Assembly: GCF_030811455.1 (NCBI RefSeq)
Contig: NZ_JAUSQU010000001.1
Span: forward strand, 8,990,001 to 9,054,000
Direction: 5' to 3'
DNA: 64,000 nt
Source: Streptosporangium lutulentum
Lineage (GTDB): Bacteria; Actinomycetota; Actinomycetes; Streptosporangiales; Streptosporangiaceae
Position 1 is the first letter of the stretch. Each line of letters starts with the position of its first letter. Positions 7,773 to 16,095 of this stretch are shown in pieces. A program made the translations under genes and the position numbers. A model generated the notes under the pieces. The model did not search any database and was not told where the DNA came from. It worked only from the letters and a program-made list of their open reading frames with translations.

Positions 7773-10088
7773 CTAGGCCAGCAGGGACAGTAGATCGCGG
7801 TCCCCGCGTTCTCGTAGCCGGACGAGAAGATCGGGCATTCCCACGGGGCCCGTCATGCCGACCCGGGTGGCGATGACCCGGCAGGCCTGCTCGCGGGTGC
7901 CGCCCGCCGCGGTGTAGCCGACCAGCCGCAACGCGTGCGCGATCGGGTCCGCGTCCTTGGCCGCGGCCGGCAGGTGCCTGGCCCGCAGGACCCCCTCGTC
8001 GGACAGCGTCAGGAACAGGTGGCTTCCCTCCTTGGCGCCCACATCCGCGAGGAGCGTCTTGAGCGATTCCAGGACGGGCCTGTCCTGCCAGTTCAGGGTG
8101 AGCTCGCCCACCGTGCTGTTGACCGTGTGGCCGACGCCGGGCGTCATCCCGAGATAGGCGGCGAATCCGCTGGGCAGCGGGTATTCGGCGCCGTGGAGAT
8201 GCTCGGGCGTGACGTCGATCCTGAGCCACCACCGGCCGTCCGGCTGCCGGAAGCAGAGCCGGGTCAGCGAGACGTCCTTGAGCGGGCGAAACGGCTCCTT
8301 GGCCGGCCGCTTCTCCGTCTCCCCGGGGCCGGGCTCCTCAGGCGGTCCGGGCGGGGGCTGCTCGGCCGCTCCGCCCGGGGGACGCCCGGCCTGGCCGTTG
8401 CCGTTCACCGGGCGCCTGGCCGCCTTGGCCGGGGGCCGTTCGGCCGGCTGGTCCGCCGCGGGGCCGTCCGGCCCGGCCGCGGGCTTTCCCGAGGCCGTGG
8501 CCGGAGCGGACGCGCCGTTCTGACGCTGCGGCGGCCGCTCGCCGGCGCCGAGGATCCGGAGCTGGGGGACGTTCTCCAGCCACTCCTTGGACACCTCGGG
8601 GTGAATGCCCAGGGAGGAGACCATGTCGAGGGCCTTGTTGATGGTCAGCGGGGACTTGGCGCTACTGATCATGCTGCGGGTGCGGTGGCGCAGCTCCGCG
8701 ATGTCACCCTCCACGAGCCACTCGTCGACCAGGTGGTAGTCCGGGAGGGTGGCCAGGACGAACTGCCAGGCCGGTACGTCGAGGGAGTGGAGATCACGGC
8801 CGTGCCAGTCGGCCGCGTTGATCAGCCGCTCCCTGGGGGCGGCCTTGCCGATGATCTTCTTGACCGCGTCCAGATGGTCCCGGTAGGGCGCGGCCTCGTC
8901 CGAGGCGAGCCACTCCTTGAGCTGCCTGCGCAGGTCGATCTCCAGGTCCTGGATGACCTCGACCGGCACGGCGAAGAGATTGGCCAGCGCCTCCGGGGCC
9001 GCCGGGGCATCGCTGAACAGCCGGTTCTGCGCGACGGCCCAGCGCTTGTCCTCGACGTTCGCGAAGACGCCGTCCAGCAGCGCGTGAAGATTCTCCTCGG
9101 ACCGGCTCTCGGCGGGCCACCGGGCCTTCGGCACATCCCCCGCCGAGACCGCGTCCGGCTTGGGCTCCCGCTCTCGCGACGGCTGGGAGGCGTCGGCCGG
9201 TTCCGGCTCCGGCGCGTCGAAGGACTCGGCCTCCGGCTCGGGTTCGGCGGTGGCCGGGGCGGGGTCGGCCTCGGGCGCCGAGGCGGCTTCAAGAACGGGC
9301 GAGGCTTCGAGGGCGGGCGGGGCCTCGAGAGCCGGCGCGGGCACGGCCTCGGGCTCCGGGGCGGCTTCGGGTTCGGGCTCGGGCACGGCGGGGCTCGCCG
9401 TGGTCGCGGGGACCGGCGCGAGCTCGGCCACGTCTCCGGCGACGAGCGCGGGGGCGACCTCCGGCGGGGCGATCTCGCGGTGCTCCGCGACGGCCTCCAC
9501 CGGCGCGGGACCGGCGTCGGCGTCCGGCGTCTCCGGCTCTCGCGCGGGCGCGCTCTCGTGGAGTTCCGCGCCGGTCTCCGGCGTCACGTCGCGGGCCGCA
9601 CGGGCTTCGAAGAACGACCCCTCCGGCTCCGGGATCTCGAGGTCCCGGCCGGAGGTGACGGCGGGCACCGGCGACGCGGGGGCAGGGGTGACCAGGCGGG
9701 CGAAGGCCGCCGTGAACAGGGCGTTCAGGAGGGGGATCGGCTGGATGAAGGGCTGGTCGCGCAGGTCGTGGCCGGTCAGGGCGAGCAGGCCCGGCCAGGA
9801 GCCGGTGCGGTCGAGGGCGATGGCCGTGCAGGGCTCGTCGGCCTCTTCGGGGTCCAGGACGTGCAGGGCGGGAAGGACGTCGCCCACCGCGGCCGCCGGC
9901 CAGTGTCGCAGGGCGATCCCGGCGAGGATCTCGGCAAGCCTCTCGGGGCCCAGCACGTCGAGCACCCGGGACATCGGCAGGCTCCGCCACCAGGCGTCCG
10001 GGAGATCCGGCTGGTCACGTAGAAGTGGGATCGTGGCCGCGTCGCTCCAGCGTAGCGGCGGCACGAGGTCACTCAGACTGAAGTTCAT
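7773..10088 (-). CDS. Helicase-associated paralogue B with acidic linker
   Basis: A 771-residue protein sharing its N-terminal about 110 residues (MNFSLSDLVPPLRW) and C-terminal about 170 residues (WWLRIDV, PLPSGFAAYLG, LRERGDRDLL) with the 615-residue protein on the other side of the helicase. The middle differs. A Glu/Pro/Ala-rich, probably disordered segment (about 145-310) has been gained. The sigma-4-like helix-turn-helix survives only in degenerate form (ALANLFAVPVEVIQDLEIDL). The HARE-type winged helix is replaced by a Pro/Gly-rich linker (about 505-595). It probably lost sequence-specific DNA contacts but kept whatever the shared ends bind. ATG 10088 has AAGGGA four bases upstream and is the first gene of the operon. 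Function unknown. Confidence 0.78.
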   Translation of the reverse strand: MNFSLSDLVPPLRWSDAATIPLLRDQPDLPDAWWRSLPMSRVLDVLGPERLAEILAGIALRHWPAAAVGDVLPALHVLDPEEADEPCTAIALDRTGSWPGLLALTGHDLRDQPFIQPIPLLNALFTAAFARLVTPAPASPVPAVTSGRDLEIPEPEGSFFEARAARDVTPETGAELHESAPAREPETPDADAGPAPVEAVAEHREIAPPEVAPALVAGDVAELAPVPATTASPAVPEPEPEAAPEPEAVPAPALEAPPALEASPVLEAASAPEADPAPATAEPEPEAESFDAPEPEPADASQPSREREPKPDAVSAGDVPKARWPAESRSEENLHALLDGVFANVEDKRWAVAQNRLFSDAPAAPEALANLFAVPVEVIQDLEIDLRRQLKEWLASDEAAPYRDHLDAVKKIIGKAAPRERLINAADWHGRDLHSLDVPAWQFVLATLPDYHLVDEWLVEGDIAELRHRTRSMISSAKSPLTINKALDMVSSLGIHPEVSKEWLENVPQLRILGAGERPPQRQNGASAPATASGKPAAGPDGPAADQPAERPPAKAARRPVNGNGQAGRPPGGAAEQPPPGPPEEPGPGETEKRPAKEPFRPLKDVSLTRLCFRQPDGRWWLRIDVTPEHLHGAEYPLPSGFAAYLGMTPGVGHTVNSTVGELTLNWQDRPVLESLKTLLADVGAKEGSHLFLTLSDEGVLRARHLPAAAKDADPIAHALRLVGYTAAGGTREQACRVIATRVGMTGPVGMPDLLVRLRERGDRDLLSLLA

Positions 10089-10199
10089 CCGTTCCCTTCA
10101 CCAGCCCCTCAAGCCGCCCGAGTCACTCCACATCGTCGAGGAACGAGACTCATGGAACAGACCATAGTCTGGCAAATCGCCCCGGCGCATCGGGTCCGC

Positions 10200-10952
10200 T
10201 CAGCGGCGCACGGCCGCGAACCGGAGCCGTACGTAGTCAGCCATCCAACCGGTCTCCCGCCGCAGGGCGGGGGCGGCCAGTTCGTTCACCCGGCGAAGGA
10301 GCGGTTCGACCAGGTCGGCGGGCACATCACGCAGCAGCGACCCGGCGAACATCCGCACCCAGTCCGCCGCTCCGTTGGGGCACTCGTCGAGCGGGGTCGG
10401 CCGGTCGAAGTACTCCAGCAGCCGGACGGTGAACCCGCCCTTCTCCAGCCGCGTGGCGTACTCGGCGGGGGTGGGGAAGTACCAGGGCAGGCCGGGCTCG
10501 CGGAGCCCGTGTTCCCGCCACGCGGTGAACAGCGCCGCCATCAGCGCCGCGCAGTTGCCCGCGCCGCCCATCTCGGCCACGAACCGCCCGCCGGGGGTCA
10601 GCGCGTCGCGTACGCTGGCGATCACCGCGTCCGGCTCCCGGCCCATCCAGTGCAGGGCCGCGTTGGAGAAGACCGCGTCGTACGGCTGGGCGACCGTGAA
10701 GTCGCTGCCGTCGCCGACGATGAAGTCCAGGCCCGGATACTGCGACAGGGCTTTTTCGATCATCGCCTGGGATCCGTCGATCCCCAGGACGCGAGCGCCC
10801 CGGGAGGTGATCTCGGCCGTCAGTACCCCGGTACCGCAGCCGAGATCCACGATGCGCTCCCCGGGCTGGGGGTCGAGCAGTTCGACCAGGGGAGCGCCAT
10901 GCGCTGAAACATAACCAAAGCTGCTGTCATAGGCGCGAGCGTTCCACCTCAT
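10200..10952 (-). CDS. SAM-dependent methyltransferase (trans-aconitate 2-methyltransferase-like)
   Basis: About 250 residues with class I methyltransferase motifs: VDLGCGTGVLT (motif I), VLGIDGSQAMI (motif II), and DAVFSNAALHWM (motif IV with the post-motif LHW typical of the Tam/UbiE group). Similarity to trans-aconitate methyltransferases is general, so the small-molecule acceptor is unknown. An in-frame TTG 24 bases upstream is possible, but the ATG at 10952 (MRWNARAYD) fits family starts. It lies upstream of and codirectional with the helicase operon, separated by 111 bp that hold the operon promoter. Confidence 0.82.
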   Translation of the reverse strand: MRWNARAYDSSFGYVSAHGAPLVELLDPQPGERIVDLGCGTGVLTAEITSRGARVLGIDGSQAMIEKALSQYPGLDFIVGDGSDFTVAQPYDAVFSNAALHWMGREPDAVIASVRDALTPGGRFVAEMGGAGNCAALMAALFTAWREHGLREPGLPWYFPTPAEYATRLEKGGFTVRLLEYFDRPTPLDECPNGAADWVRMFAGSLLRDVPADLVEPLLRRVNELAAPALRRETGWMADYVRLRFAAVRR

Positions 10953-11081
10953 CGTGCTCGGGGTGTCGTATCGCAAGACGATCAGCTCACATTCTGAGAC
11001 AACAGGGCCTCTTATCGTTACTCTCCAGACACTTTAGAGCCTCAGAGAAGTCGCGACATATCAGTCCCTTCAGCCACAGGC

Positions 11082-12152
11082 TTATCCGACCTTTTTCGCC
11101 CACTCGCGCTGGACGTACGCCTTGGCGGTGTCGGTCTCGGGAATGGTGAGGATCACGGGCTTGGCGGACGTGGCGGGAAGCTTGGCCGCGAGCTCGGAGT
11201 CCAGGGTGCCGCGCATCTGGAGGGCCTCCATCCTGGCGGGACGGGCATAGCCCTTGAGGAAAAGGTTCTGGCCCCTGTCGGAGAAGAGGAACTCCTGCCA
11301 CAGCCGGGCGGCGGCCGGGTGCGGGGCCTTCTTGTTGATGGCCTGGACGTAGTACGAACCGAGCACGGCGTCGCCCGGGATCGTGACCTTCCACTCGCCG
11401 TTCTCGGCGGCCCGCTCGGAGTTCTGGTAGTCCCAGTCGATGACGGACGTGGCCGTCCGCCCCTTGCCGGCGAGGTTCCCGGCGCTCTTCAGGCGGCCGA
11501 AGAACTCCACGCCCCGCTCCGCCCTGGCCTCGCCGCCCTTGAGCGAGACCGCCATCACCGCGTTGAAGGCCGCGGCCGTCTGCCGGGGGTCGCCGGGCAG
11601 CGAGACGCTGTGGCCGGGCTTGAGCAGGTCGGCGAAGGAGGCGGGGGCGGGGATCTTGCGGGGGTCGTAGCCGATGGACATGTAGCCGCCGTACCCGGCG
11701 TACCAGTTCCCCTTGTAGTCCTTGAGGGTGTCGGGGATGTCCTGCCAGGTCTGAACCTTGTAGGGCGCGAACATGGCGGCGTTGTCCACGGCGACGTCCA
11801 TGCTCAGGTCGAACACGTCGGGCTTGAGCGAGGCCGCGGCCTCGATCTCCCGCCGGCTGTTCGCCCCGGGCTCAAGCTGGTTGACCTTGATTCCGTATTC
11901 GTCGGTGAAGGCGTCGATGATCTCCCCGTAGTTCACCCAGTCGCGTGGCAGCGCGATCACGGTGAGCGAGCCCTCTTTCTTGGCCGTGTCGACGAGGCGG
12001 TCCATCGTCGAGAAGCCCGCCTTGAGGGAGGCGGCCTGGGGGTTGACCGGCGGAAGCTTGACGGCGTTGTTCTCGGTGGCCGGGGCGCTACATCCGGCAA
12101 TCGTGGCGGTAAGTATCGCGGCGGCGGCGGTTGCGCTGGTGCGTACGGTCAC
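11082..12152 (-). CDS. ABC transporter substrate-binding lipoprotein (orphan, PotD/AfuA-like)
   Basis: About 356 residues. A short basic N-terminus and hydrophobic stretch end in a lipobox, TATIAGC, with the lipidated cysteine at residue 21. The body has the periplasmic-binding-protein pattern of the spermidine/putrescine and iron(III) group (STMDRLVDTAKKEGSLTV, then MSIGYDPRKIP). I chose GTG 12152, which has GGAG ten bases upstream and gives a tidy signal peptide; a GTG 24 bases earlier is the alternative. No permease or ATPase gene is beside it, so the transporter must be elsewhere or the protein works alone. The ligand is unknown. Confidence 0.8.
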   Translation of the reverse strand: MTVRTSATAAAAILTATIAGCSAPATENNAVKLPPVNPQAASLKAGFSTMDRLVDTAKKEGSLTVIALPRDWVNYGEIIDAFTDEYGIKVNQLEPGANSRREIEAAASLKPDVFDLSMDVAVDNAAMFAPYKVQTWQDIPDTLKDYKGNWYAGYGGYMSIGYDPRKIPAPASFADLLKPGHSVSLPGDPRQTAAAFNAVMAVSLKGGEARAERGVEFFGRLKSAGNLAGKGRTATSVIDWDYQNSERAAENGEWKVTIPGDAVLGSYYVQAINKKAPHPAAARLWQEFLFSDRGQNLFLKGYARPARMEALQMRGTLDSELAAKLPATSAKPVILTIPETDTAKAYVQREWAKKVG

Positions 12153-12253
12153 CGGTCGAATACTCCAGGTGACCACGGGGCAGGTCGAGGAGGCGCGGCC
12201 TTTTTTGGTGAATGGCTTACGTGCGGGATGGTTGGGTACGGCGTCGCGGCGGG

Positions 12254-12439
12254 TTACGCGCGGCGTCGCGGAGGGTCCGGGACGACCTTCGCCGCCACGA
12301 GCGTGTCCTCGGCGATCTCGACCAGGGTGCCGTCACGCTTGCGCACGCCCAGCACGCCGTCCCGCCAGAATTCGAGCTCGCCCACCGCGTCGCGGAACCC
12401 TTCGGGAACCCGTCGCCGCGTGGTAACTCGTTTGCCCAT
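12254..12439 (-). CDS. Small SH3-like protein resembling the N-terminal domain of Rv0428c-type acetyltransferases
   Basis: A 61-residue protein, MGKRVTTRRRV start, with FWRDGVLGVRKRDGTLVEIA. It resembles the short beta-barrel domain that precedes the acetyltransferase domain in actinobacterial Rv0428c-like proteins (from memory). No GNAT domain follows, so it is either a stand-alone version or the remnant of a split gene. It sits just upstream of, and divergent from, fdxA. No ribosome site or TANNNT box was found at the chosen ATG, so the start is uncertain. Confidence 0.55.
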   Translation of the reverse strand: MGKRVTTRRRVPEGFRDAVGELEFWRDGVLGVRKRDGTLVEIAEDTLVAAKVVPDPPRRRA

Positions 12440-12599
12440 GTCGGAAGGGGTTAGGGTGATATTCAGGCGTGCGCCGAAGCCATGGGTCACCGCCTTTTGC
12501 CCCCTCCCGTTTCCGACAGCCAGCGGGCACGGCAATACTAGGGCGTAGCAACCCGCGGTTGAAGTCGTGCCTAGGTGCGTAAAGAAGAAGGAGCCCGAG

Positions 12600-12926
12600 G
12601 TGACCTACGTCATCGCGCAGCCTTGCGTGGACGTCCTGGACAAGGCGTGCATCGAGGAGTGCCCCGTCGATTGCATCTACGAGGGCGAACGCATGCTCTA
12701 CATCCACCCCGACGAGTGTGTGGACTGCGGCGCGTGCGAACCTGTATGTCCCGTCGAGGCGATCTTCTATGAAGATGACCTTCCCGAGCAGTGGAAGGAC
12801 TTCTACAAGGCCAACGTGGACTTCTTCGAAGACCTGGGGTCGCCCGGTGGCGCCTCCAAGGTCGGCAAGATCGAGAAGGACCACCCGGTCGTCGCGGCGC
12901 TGCCCCCGCAGGCCGAGGGCAACTAG
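12600..12926 (+). CDS. fdxA: Seven-iron ferredoxin FdxA/FdxC
   Basis: A 108-residue [3Fe-4S][4Fe-4S] ferredoxin, cytoplasmic electron carrier. Ligand cysteines are C9, C17, C21 and C25 in the first half (DKACIEECPVDCIYEG) and C40, C43, C46 and C50 in CVDCGACEPVCP. The acidic C-terminal half (LPEQWKDFYKANVDFF) is typical of the mycobacterial FdxC type. The start is GTG 12600, with AAGGAG seven bases upstream; the longer ATG frame from 12567 includes this ribosome site and is rejected. A strong hairpin follows the stop. dapC comes next, an arrangement I recall from other actinobacteria. Confidence 0.95.
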   Translation: MTYVIAQPCVDVLDKACIEECPVDCIYEGERMLYIHPDECVDCGACEPVCPVEAIFYEDDLPEQWKDFYKANVDFFEDLGSPGGASKVGKIEKDHPVVAALPPQAEGN

Positions 12927-12934
12927 GAGCCTCC

Positions 12935-12972
12935 GCGAGCAGGGGCGGCGCACGACGGCCGCCCCTGCTCGC
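12935..12972 (+). terminator. Hairpin terminator after fdxA
   Basis: Perfect 15-bp GC-rich stem (12935-12949 with 12958-12972) and 8-nt loop, starting 8 bp after the fdxA stop. It has no T-run, as is common in high-GC actinomycetes. Confidence 0.75.
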
Positions 12973-13073
12973 CGGTTCCTGGAGGATCCCGGCCCACCCA
13001 TGGGCCCGGCCTCCATGAAGAAGCCTCTTCCCCGCCCTGATCCGGACGGGGACACGCACTACTGGGGAGAGCT

Positions 13074-14153
13074 GTGATCGGGCTGCCGGACTTTCCGTGG
13101 GATCGACTGACGCCGCTGAAGGAACTGGCGCAGGAGCATCCCGACGGCATCGTCGACCTGTCGGTGGGCACTCCCGTCGACCCGGTTCCGGCCGTCGTAC
13201 GGCAGGCGCTGTCGGACGCCTCCGACAGCCCCGGATACCCGCTGACCTACGGCACCGAGCGGCTTCGGGCCGCGGCCGCGGGCTGGCTGGGGCGCAGGCA
13301 CGGGGTGGTCCTCGACCCGTCGAACGTGCTGCCGCTGATCGGCTCCAAAGAGCTGGTGGCCTGGCTGCCGACGCTGCTCGGCATCGGCCCGGGGCAGCGA
13401 GTGATCCTTCCCGAGCTGGCCTATCCCACCTACGACGTGGGAGCCCGTCTCGCGGGCGCCGAGCCGTACGCCACGGACGGGCTGCTCACGCTCGGCCCCG
13501 AGGCGGTGCCGCTGGTCTGGGTGAACTCCCCGTCCAACCCGACGGGCAAGGTCCTGCCCGTCGACCACCTGCGCAAGGTCGTCTCGTGGGCGCGCGAGCG
13601 CGGTGCGGTCGTGGCCTCCGACGAGTGCTACATCGAGCTCGGCTGGGAAGAGCAGCCGGTCTCGATCCTGCACCCGGACGTGTGCGGTGACTCGCACGAG
13701 GGTCTGCTCGCGGTGCACTCGCTGTCCAAGCGCTCCAACCTGGCGGGCTACCGCGCCGGATTCGTCGCGGGCGACCCCGCGCTGATCCAGCGGTTGCTGG
13801 AGGTCCGCAAGCACGCGGGCATGATCATGCCCGAGCCGGTCCAGGCGGCGATGGCCGCGGCGCTGGACGACGACGAGCACGCGGGGGAGCAGCGGGCTCG
13901 TTACGCCGCCCGCCGCGCGATGCTCCGCCCCGCTCTGGAGGCGGCCGGCTGGAAGATCGAGCACTCCACCGCGGGCCTGTATCTCTGGGCGTCCAACGGC
14001 ACGGACTGCTGGGAGCAGGTGCGCGTGCTGGCAGGTAAGGGGATTCTGGTCGCGCCGGGTGAGTTCTACGGAAAAGCCGGCGACGCGCATATCCGAATCG
14101 CCATGACGGCCAGTGACGAAAGGATCAGTGCGGCGGTGCGCCGCCTCCAGTAG
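13074..14153 (+). CDS. dapC: N-succinyldiaminopimelate aminotransferase DapC
   Basis: A 359-residue fold-type I PLP aminotransferase of the DapC kind, catalysing amino transfer to N-succinyl-2-amino-6-ketopimelate in lysine and meso-diaminopimelate synthesis. Landmarks are VNSPSNPTGK (150-159), SDECYIELGW (182-191), the PLP lysine K219 in HSLSKRSNLAGYR, and a C-terminal arginine in AHIRIAM. Start GTG 13074 has GGGGAG four bases upstream. Following fdxA is the actinobacterial order I remember. dapE, acting one step later, is 2 kb downstream. Confidence 0.92.
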   Translation: MIGLPDFPWDRLTPLKELAQEHPDGIVDLSVGTPVDPVPAVVRQALSDASDSPGYPLTYGTERLRAAAAGWLGRRHGVVLDPSNVLPLIGSKELVAWLPTLLGIGPGQRVILPELAYPTYDVGARLAGAEPYATDGLLTLGPEAVPLVWVNSPSNPTGKVLPVDHLRKVVSWARERGAVVASDECYIELGWEEQPVSILHPDVCGDSHEGLLAVHSLSKRSNLAGYRAGFVAGDPALIQRLLEVRKHAGMIMPEPVQAAMAAALDDDEHAGEQRARYAARRAMLRPALEAAGWKIEHSTAGLYLWASNGTDCWEQVRVLAGKGILVAPGEFYGKAGDAHIRIAMTASDERISAAVRRLQ

Positions 14154-14156
14154 GAT
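14151..14156 (+). promoter_or_regulatory. Leaderless -10 box overlapping the dapC stop
   Basis: TAGGAT whose first three bases are the dapC stop codon, 8 bases before the ATG of the DUF4178 gene at 14165. It allows independent leaderless transcription of that gene. Confidence 0.5.
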
Positions 14157-14164
14157 CGCGCGAC

Positions 14165-14833
14165 ATGACGCCCGTGGTCGCCGTGATACTCGGATTGAGC
14201 GCGGTCACGCTTGTTCTGTTGCTTGGCGCGTTCCTCGCGACCACGCGTCAGGACAAAAAGTCTCGCGAACCCGAGCCTCCCGGCGAGAGCCCCCTCCAAA
14301 CGGCCGACGTCGCGCAGCCGCCTCAACCGAGCGCGGGCCAGGTCGGCATCGACTACCCCGACCCCCGCATGATCAAGGTCGGCGACACGATCGACTGCCA
14401 GGGGGTGCGCAGCCGCGTCCTCGGCGCCATGTACCTGTCATGGCAGGGCAACCAGTGGACCGAATACCTCCTCGACGACGGCACCCGCCGTTACCAGTGG
14501 CTGTCGATCGAGACGCGCCCCGCCCTGGAGGCCGGAGACCTGCCCCACCTTGAGGTGCTGTTGTGGACCTCGGTGCCCACCCAGGGCATGGTCCCCGCCA
14601 AGACCACGCTGAGCGTCGAGGGCGTCGACTTCTTTCCCGCGGCCCGGGGCACCGCGGCCTTCCGCGCGGAGGGCGTCACCTCGATGCCCGAGCGGGGCCT
14701 GCTCGACTTCGCCGACTACCGGGCGGCCGACGGCCGCCTGCTCAGCTTCGAACGGCTCCAGGGCCAGCGCTGGAGCTCCTCCTACGCGCAAGCCCTGCCC
14801 CCGGGCACCATCAGGATCGAGAAGAAGGGCTGA
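14165..14833 (+). CDS. DUF4178 domain membrane-anchored protein
   Basis: A 222-residue protein with one N-terminal transmembrane helix (about residues 3-26, VVAVILGLSAVTLVLLLGAFLA), a Pro/Glu linker (30-60), then a beta-rich domain typical of DUF4178 (VGDTIDCQGVRSRVLG, WTEYLLDDG, RYQWLSIE). The family is of unknown function; in actinobacteria it often occurs near other membrane-associated small genes. No ribosome site is present; a TAGGAT box eight bases upstream suggests a leaderless transcript. The globular part is probably extracytoplasmic, but topology is not certain. Confidence 0.75.
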   Translation: MTPVVAVILGLSAVTLVLLLGAFLATTRQDKKSREPEPPGESPLQTADVAQPPQPSAGQVGIDYPDPRMIKVGDTIDCQGVRSRVLGAMYLSWQGNQWTEYLLDDGTRRYQWLSIETRPALEAGDLPHLEVLLWTSVPTQGMVPAKTTLSVEGVDFFPAARGTAAFRAEGVTSMPERGLLDFADYRAADGRLLSFERLQGQRWSSSYAQALPPGTIRIEKKG

Positions 14834-14876
14834 CGGCATCCGCCGAGCCTCCGGCGGGGTCGCCGGGCAAGGCCGG

Positions 14877-14995
14877 TCGGCGGTGCCGCGTTCACGGTAC
14901 GGAGACCATGCGGACGGCGTCGCGCCTCCGGGGCGGCCGTTCGGCGGCGCCGCGTTCACGGTGCGGAAAACCGGGCGGACGGCGTCGCGTCCCCG
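14877..14995. repeat. Imperfect 55-bp tandem duplication in a convergent intergenic region
   Basis: 14877-14931 and 14941-14995 share about 80% identity with a 64-bp offset, followed by a short ACGGGGG 7-bp run near 14998-15022. It lies in the 205-bp gap between DUF4178 and the leftward lysozyme-like gene. No coding signal was seen. Confidence 0.6.
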
Positions 14996-15038
14996 GGACG
15001 GGGGACGGGGGACGGGGGACGGCCGTCCGGCGGTGCCG

Positions 15039-15953
15039 TCAGGAGATCTCGACCCGGCCGGTGGAGGCCGCCGCGTCGGCCTTCCAGCCCTCGCGGCCCG
15101 TCGTGGAGGTCCAGGCCTGGCCGTCGTAACGGATCAGGCGCAGCCCGAACTTCTGGGCGTGGGCGACCGACCAGCTGGCCATCAGCCAGCCGCGCTCCGA
15201 GGAGGAGGTCTTGAGCGTGGTTCCCGGGCCGAGGGTCTCGACGAGTTTGCGCCGGGCCTTCTCCGCGGCGGGAGGCGATGTCGCGTCCGTGGCCGGGCGG
15301 GCCGACGCCTCGTCAGTGGGGTCCGAGAACCAGCAGTGCACGGCCTTGGGGACCCGTCCGGTGAACGCCGCGGCCAGGATCTTCCCCTCGTCCTCGTGCT
15401 GCGCGTAGGCCGATCCGTCGGCCGAGCGCTGCACCTCCTGCGCCGCCTCGTGGAGCGGTAGCTTCCGGTAGTTCTTCACCTTCACCAGCGCGGAGAAGAA
15501 CTTGCCCGAGGCGTAGATCGGGTCGATCAGTTGCGAGGGCTTGCCCCAGCCCTGCGAGGGCCGCTGCTGGAACACCCCGACCGAGTCACGGTCGCCGTCG
15601 CCGGACTCCAGGTTGAGCAGTTTGGACTCCTGGATGGCGGTGGCGTAGGCGATCACGACGGCCCTTTCGGGCAGTTTCCTGCGGGCCGCCACGGTCGCGA
15701 TGGTCGCGGCCACCTGAGCCTGCTCGATATCCAGGTCCAGCGAGCCGATGGGAGTGGTGACCGCGCATCCCTCAACGGGCCCGGCCAGCGGCGTGACCCG
15801 GTTGAGCAGCTTGAGAAGGCCCACGGTGATGGCCACCGCGAGCACGATCACGATCGCGATGATCGCGATGACCCCTTTGGAGAAGCGTCGGCGCACCCTG
15901 AAGAACCTATCGCTCCGCGGCGAACGCGCGGCGTGGCGGAGGGGCGCGAGCAC
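15039..15953 (-). CDS. Membrane-anchored lysozyme/transglycosylase-like protein
   Basis: About 304 residues. A basic N-terminal tail (VRRRFSKG) precedes one transmembrane helix (VIAIIAIVIVLAVAITVGLL). The outer domain carries the pattern seen in many actinobacterial lysozyme-fold proteins often mislabelled 'heavy metal transporter': ATAIQESKLLNLESGD, whose glutamate corresponds to the catalytic acid of soluble transglycosylases, then DSVGVFQQRPSQGWG. A peptidoglycan-remodelling role is likely but not shown. Start GTG 15953 has GAGG five bases upstream; GTG 15896 is an alternative that removes 19 residues of the basic tail. It is divergent from dapE. Confidence 0.7.
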   Translation of the reverse strand: MLAPLRHAARSPRSDRFFRVRRRFSKGVIAIIAIVIVLAVAITVGLLKLLNRVTPLAGPVEGCAVTTPIGSLDLDIEQAQVAATIATVAARRKLPERAVVIAYATAIQESKLLNLESGDGDRDSVGVFQQRPSQGWGKPSQLIDPIYASGKFFSALVKVKNYRKLPLHEAAQEVQRSADGSAYAQHEDEGKILAAAFTGRVPKAVHCWFSDPTDEASARPATDATSPPAAEKARRKLVETLGPGTTLKTSSSERGWLMASWSVAHAQKFGLRLIRYDGQAWTSTTGREGWKADAAASTGRVEIS

Positions 15954-16082
15954 CGCGTCCTCGCCCGGTGACGTAGGAGCGAGGCCGGTCGGCGGCGGGT
16001 CTCCCGCGACACCCCCCGGGTGGAACCGGCGGGCACCGCCGCCGGGAGGAACGCCTCTCCCGGCGAGGTCCCCGGGCACAGA

Positions 16083-16088
16083 TAGGGT
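16083..16088 (+). promoter_or_regulatory. Leaderless -10 box of dapE
   Basis: TAGGGT, 7 bases before the dapE ATG; no Shine-Dalgarno site lies in between. Confidence 0.55.
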
Positions 16089-16095
16089 CGCGAGC

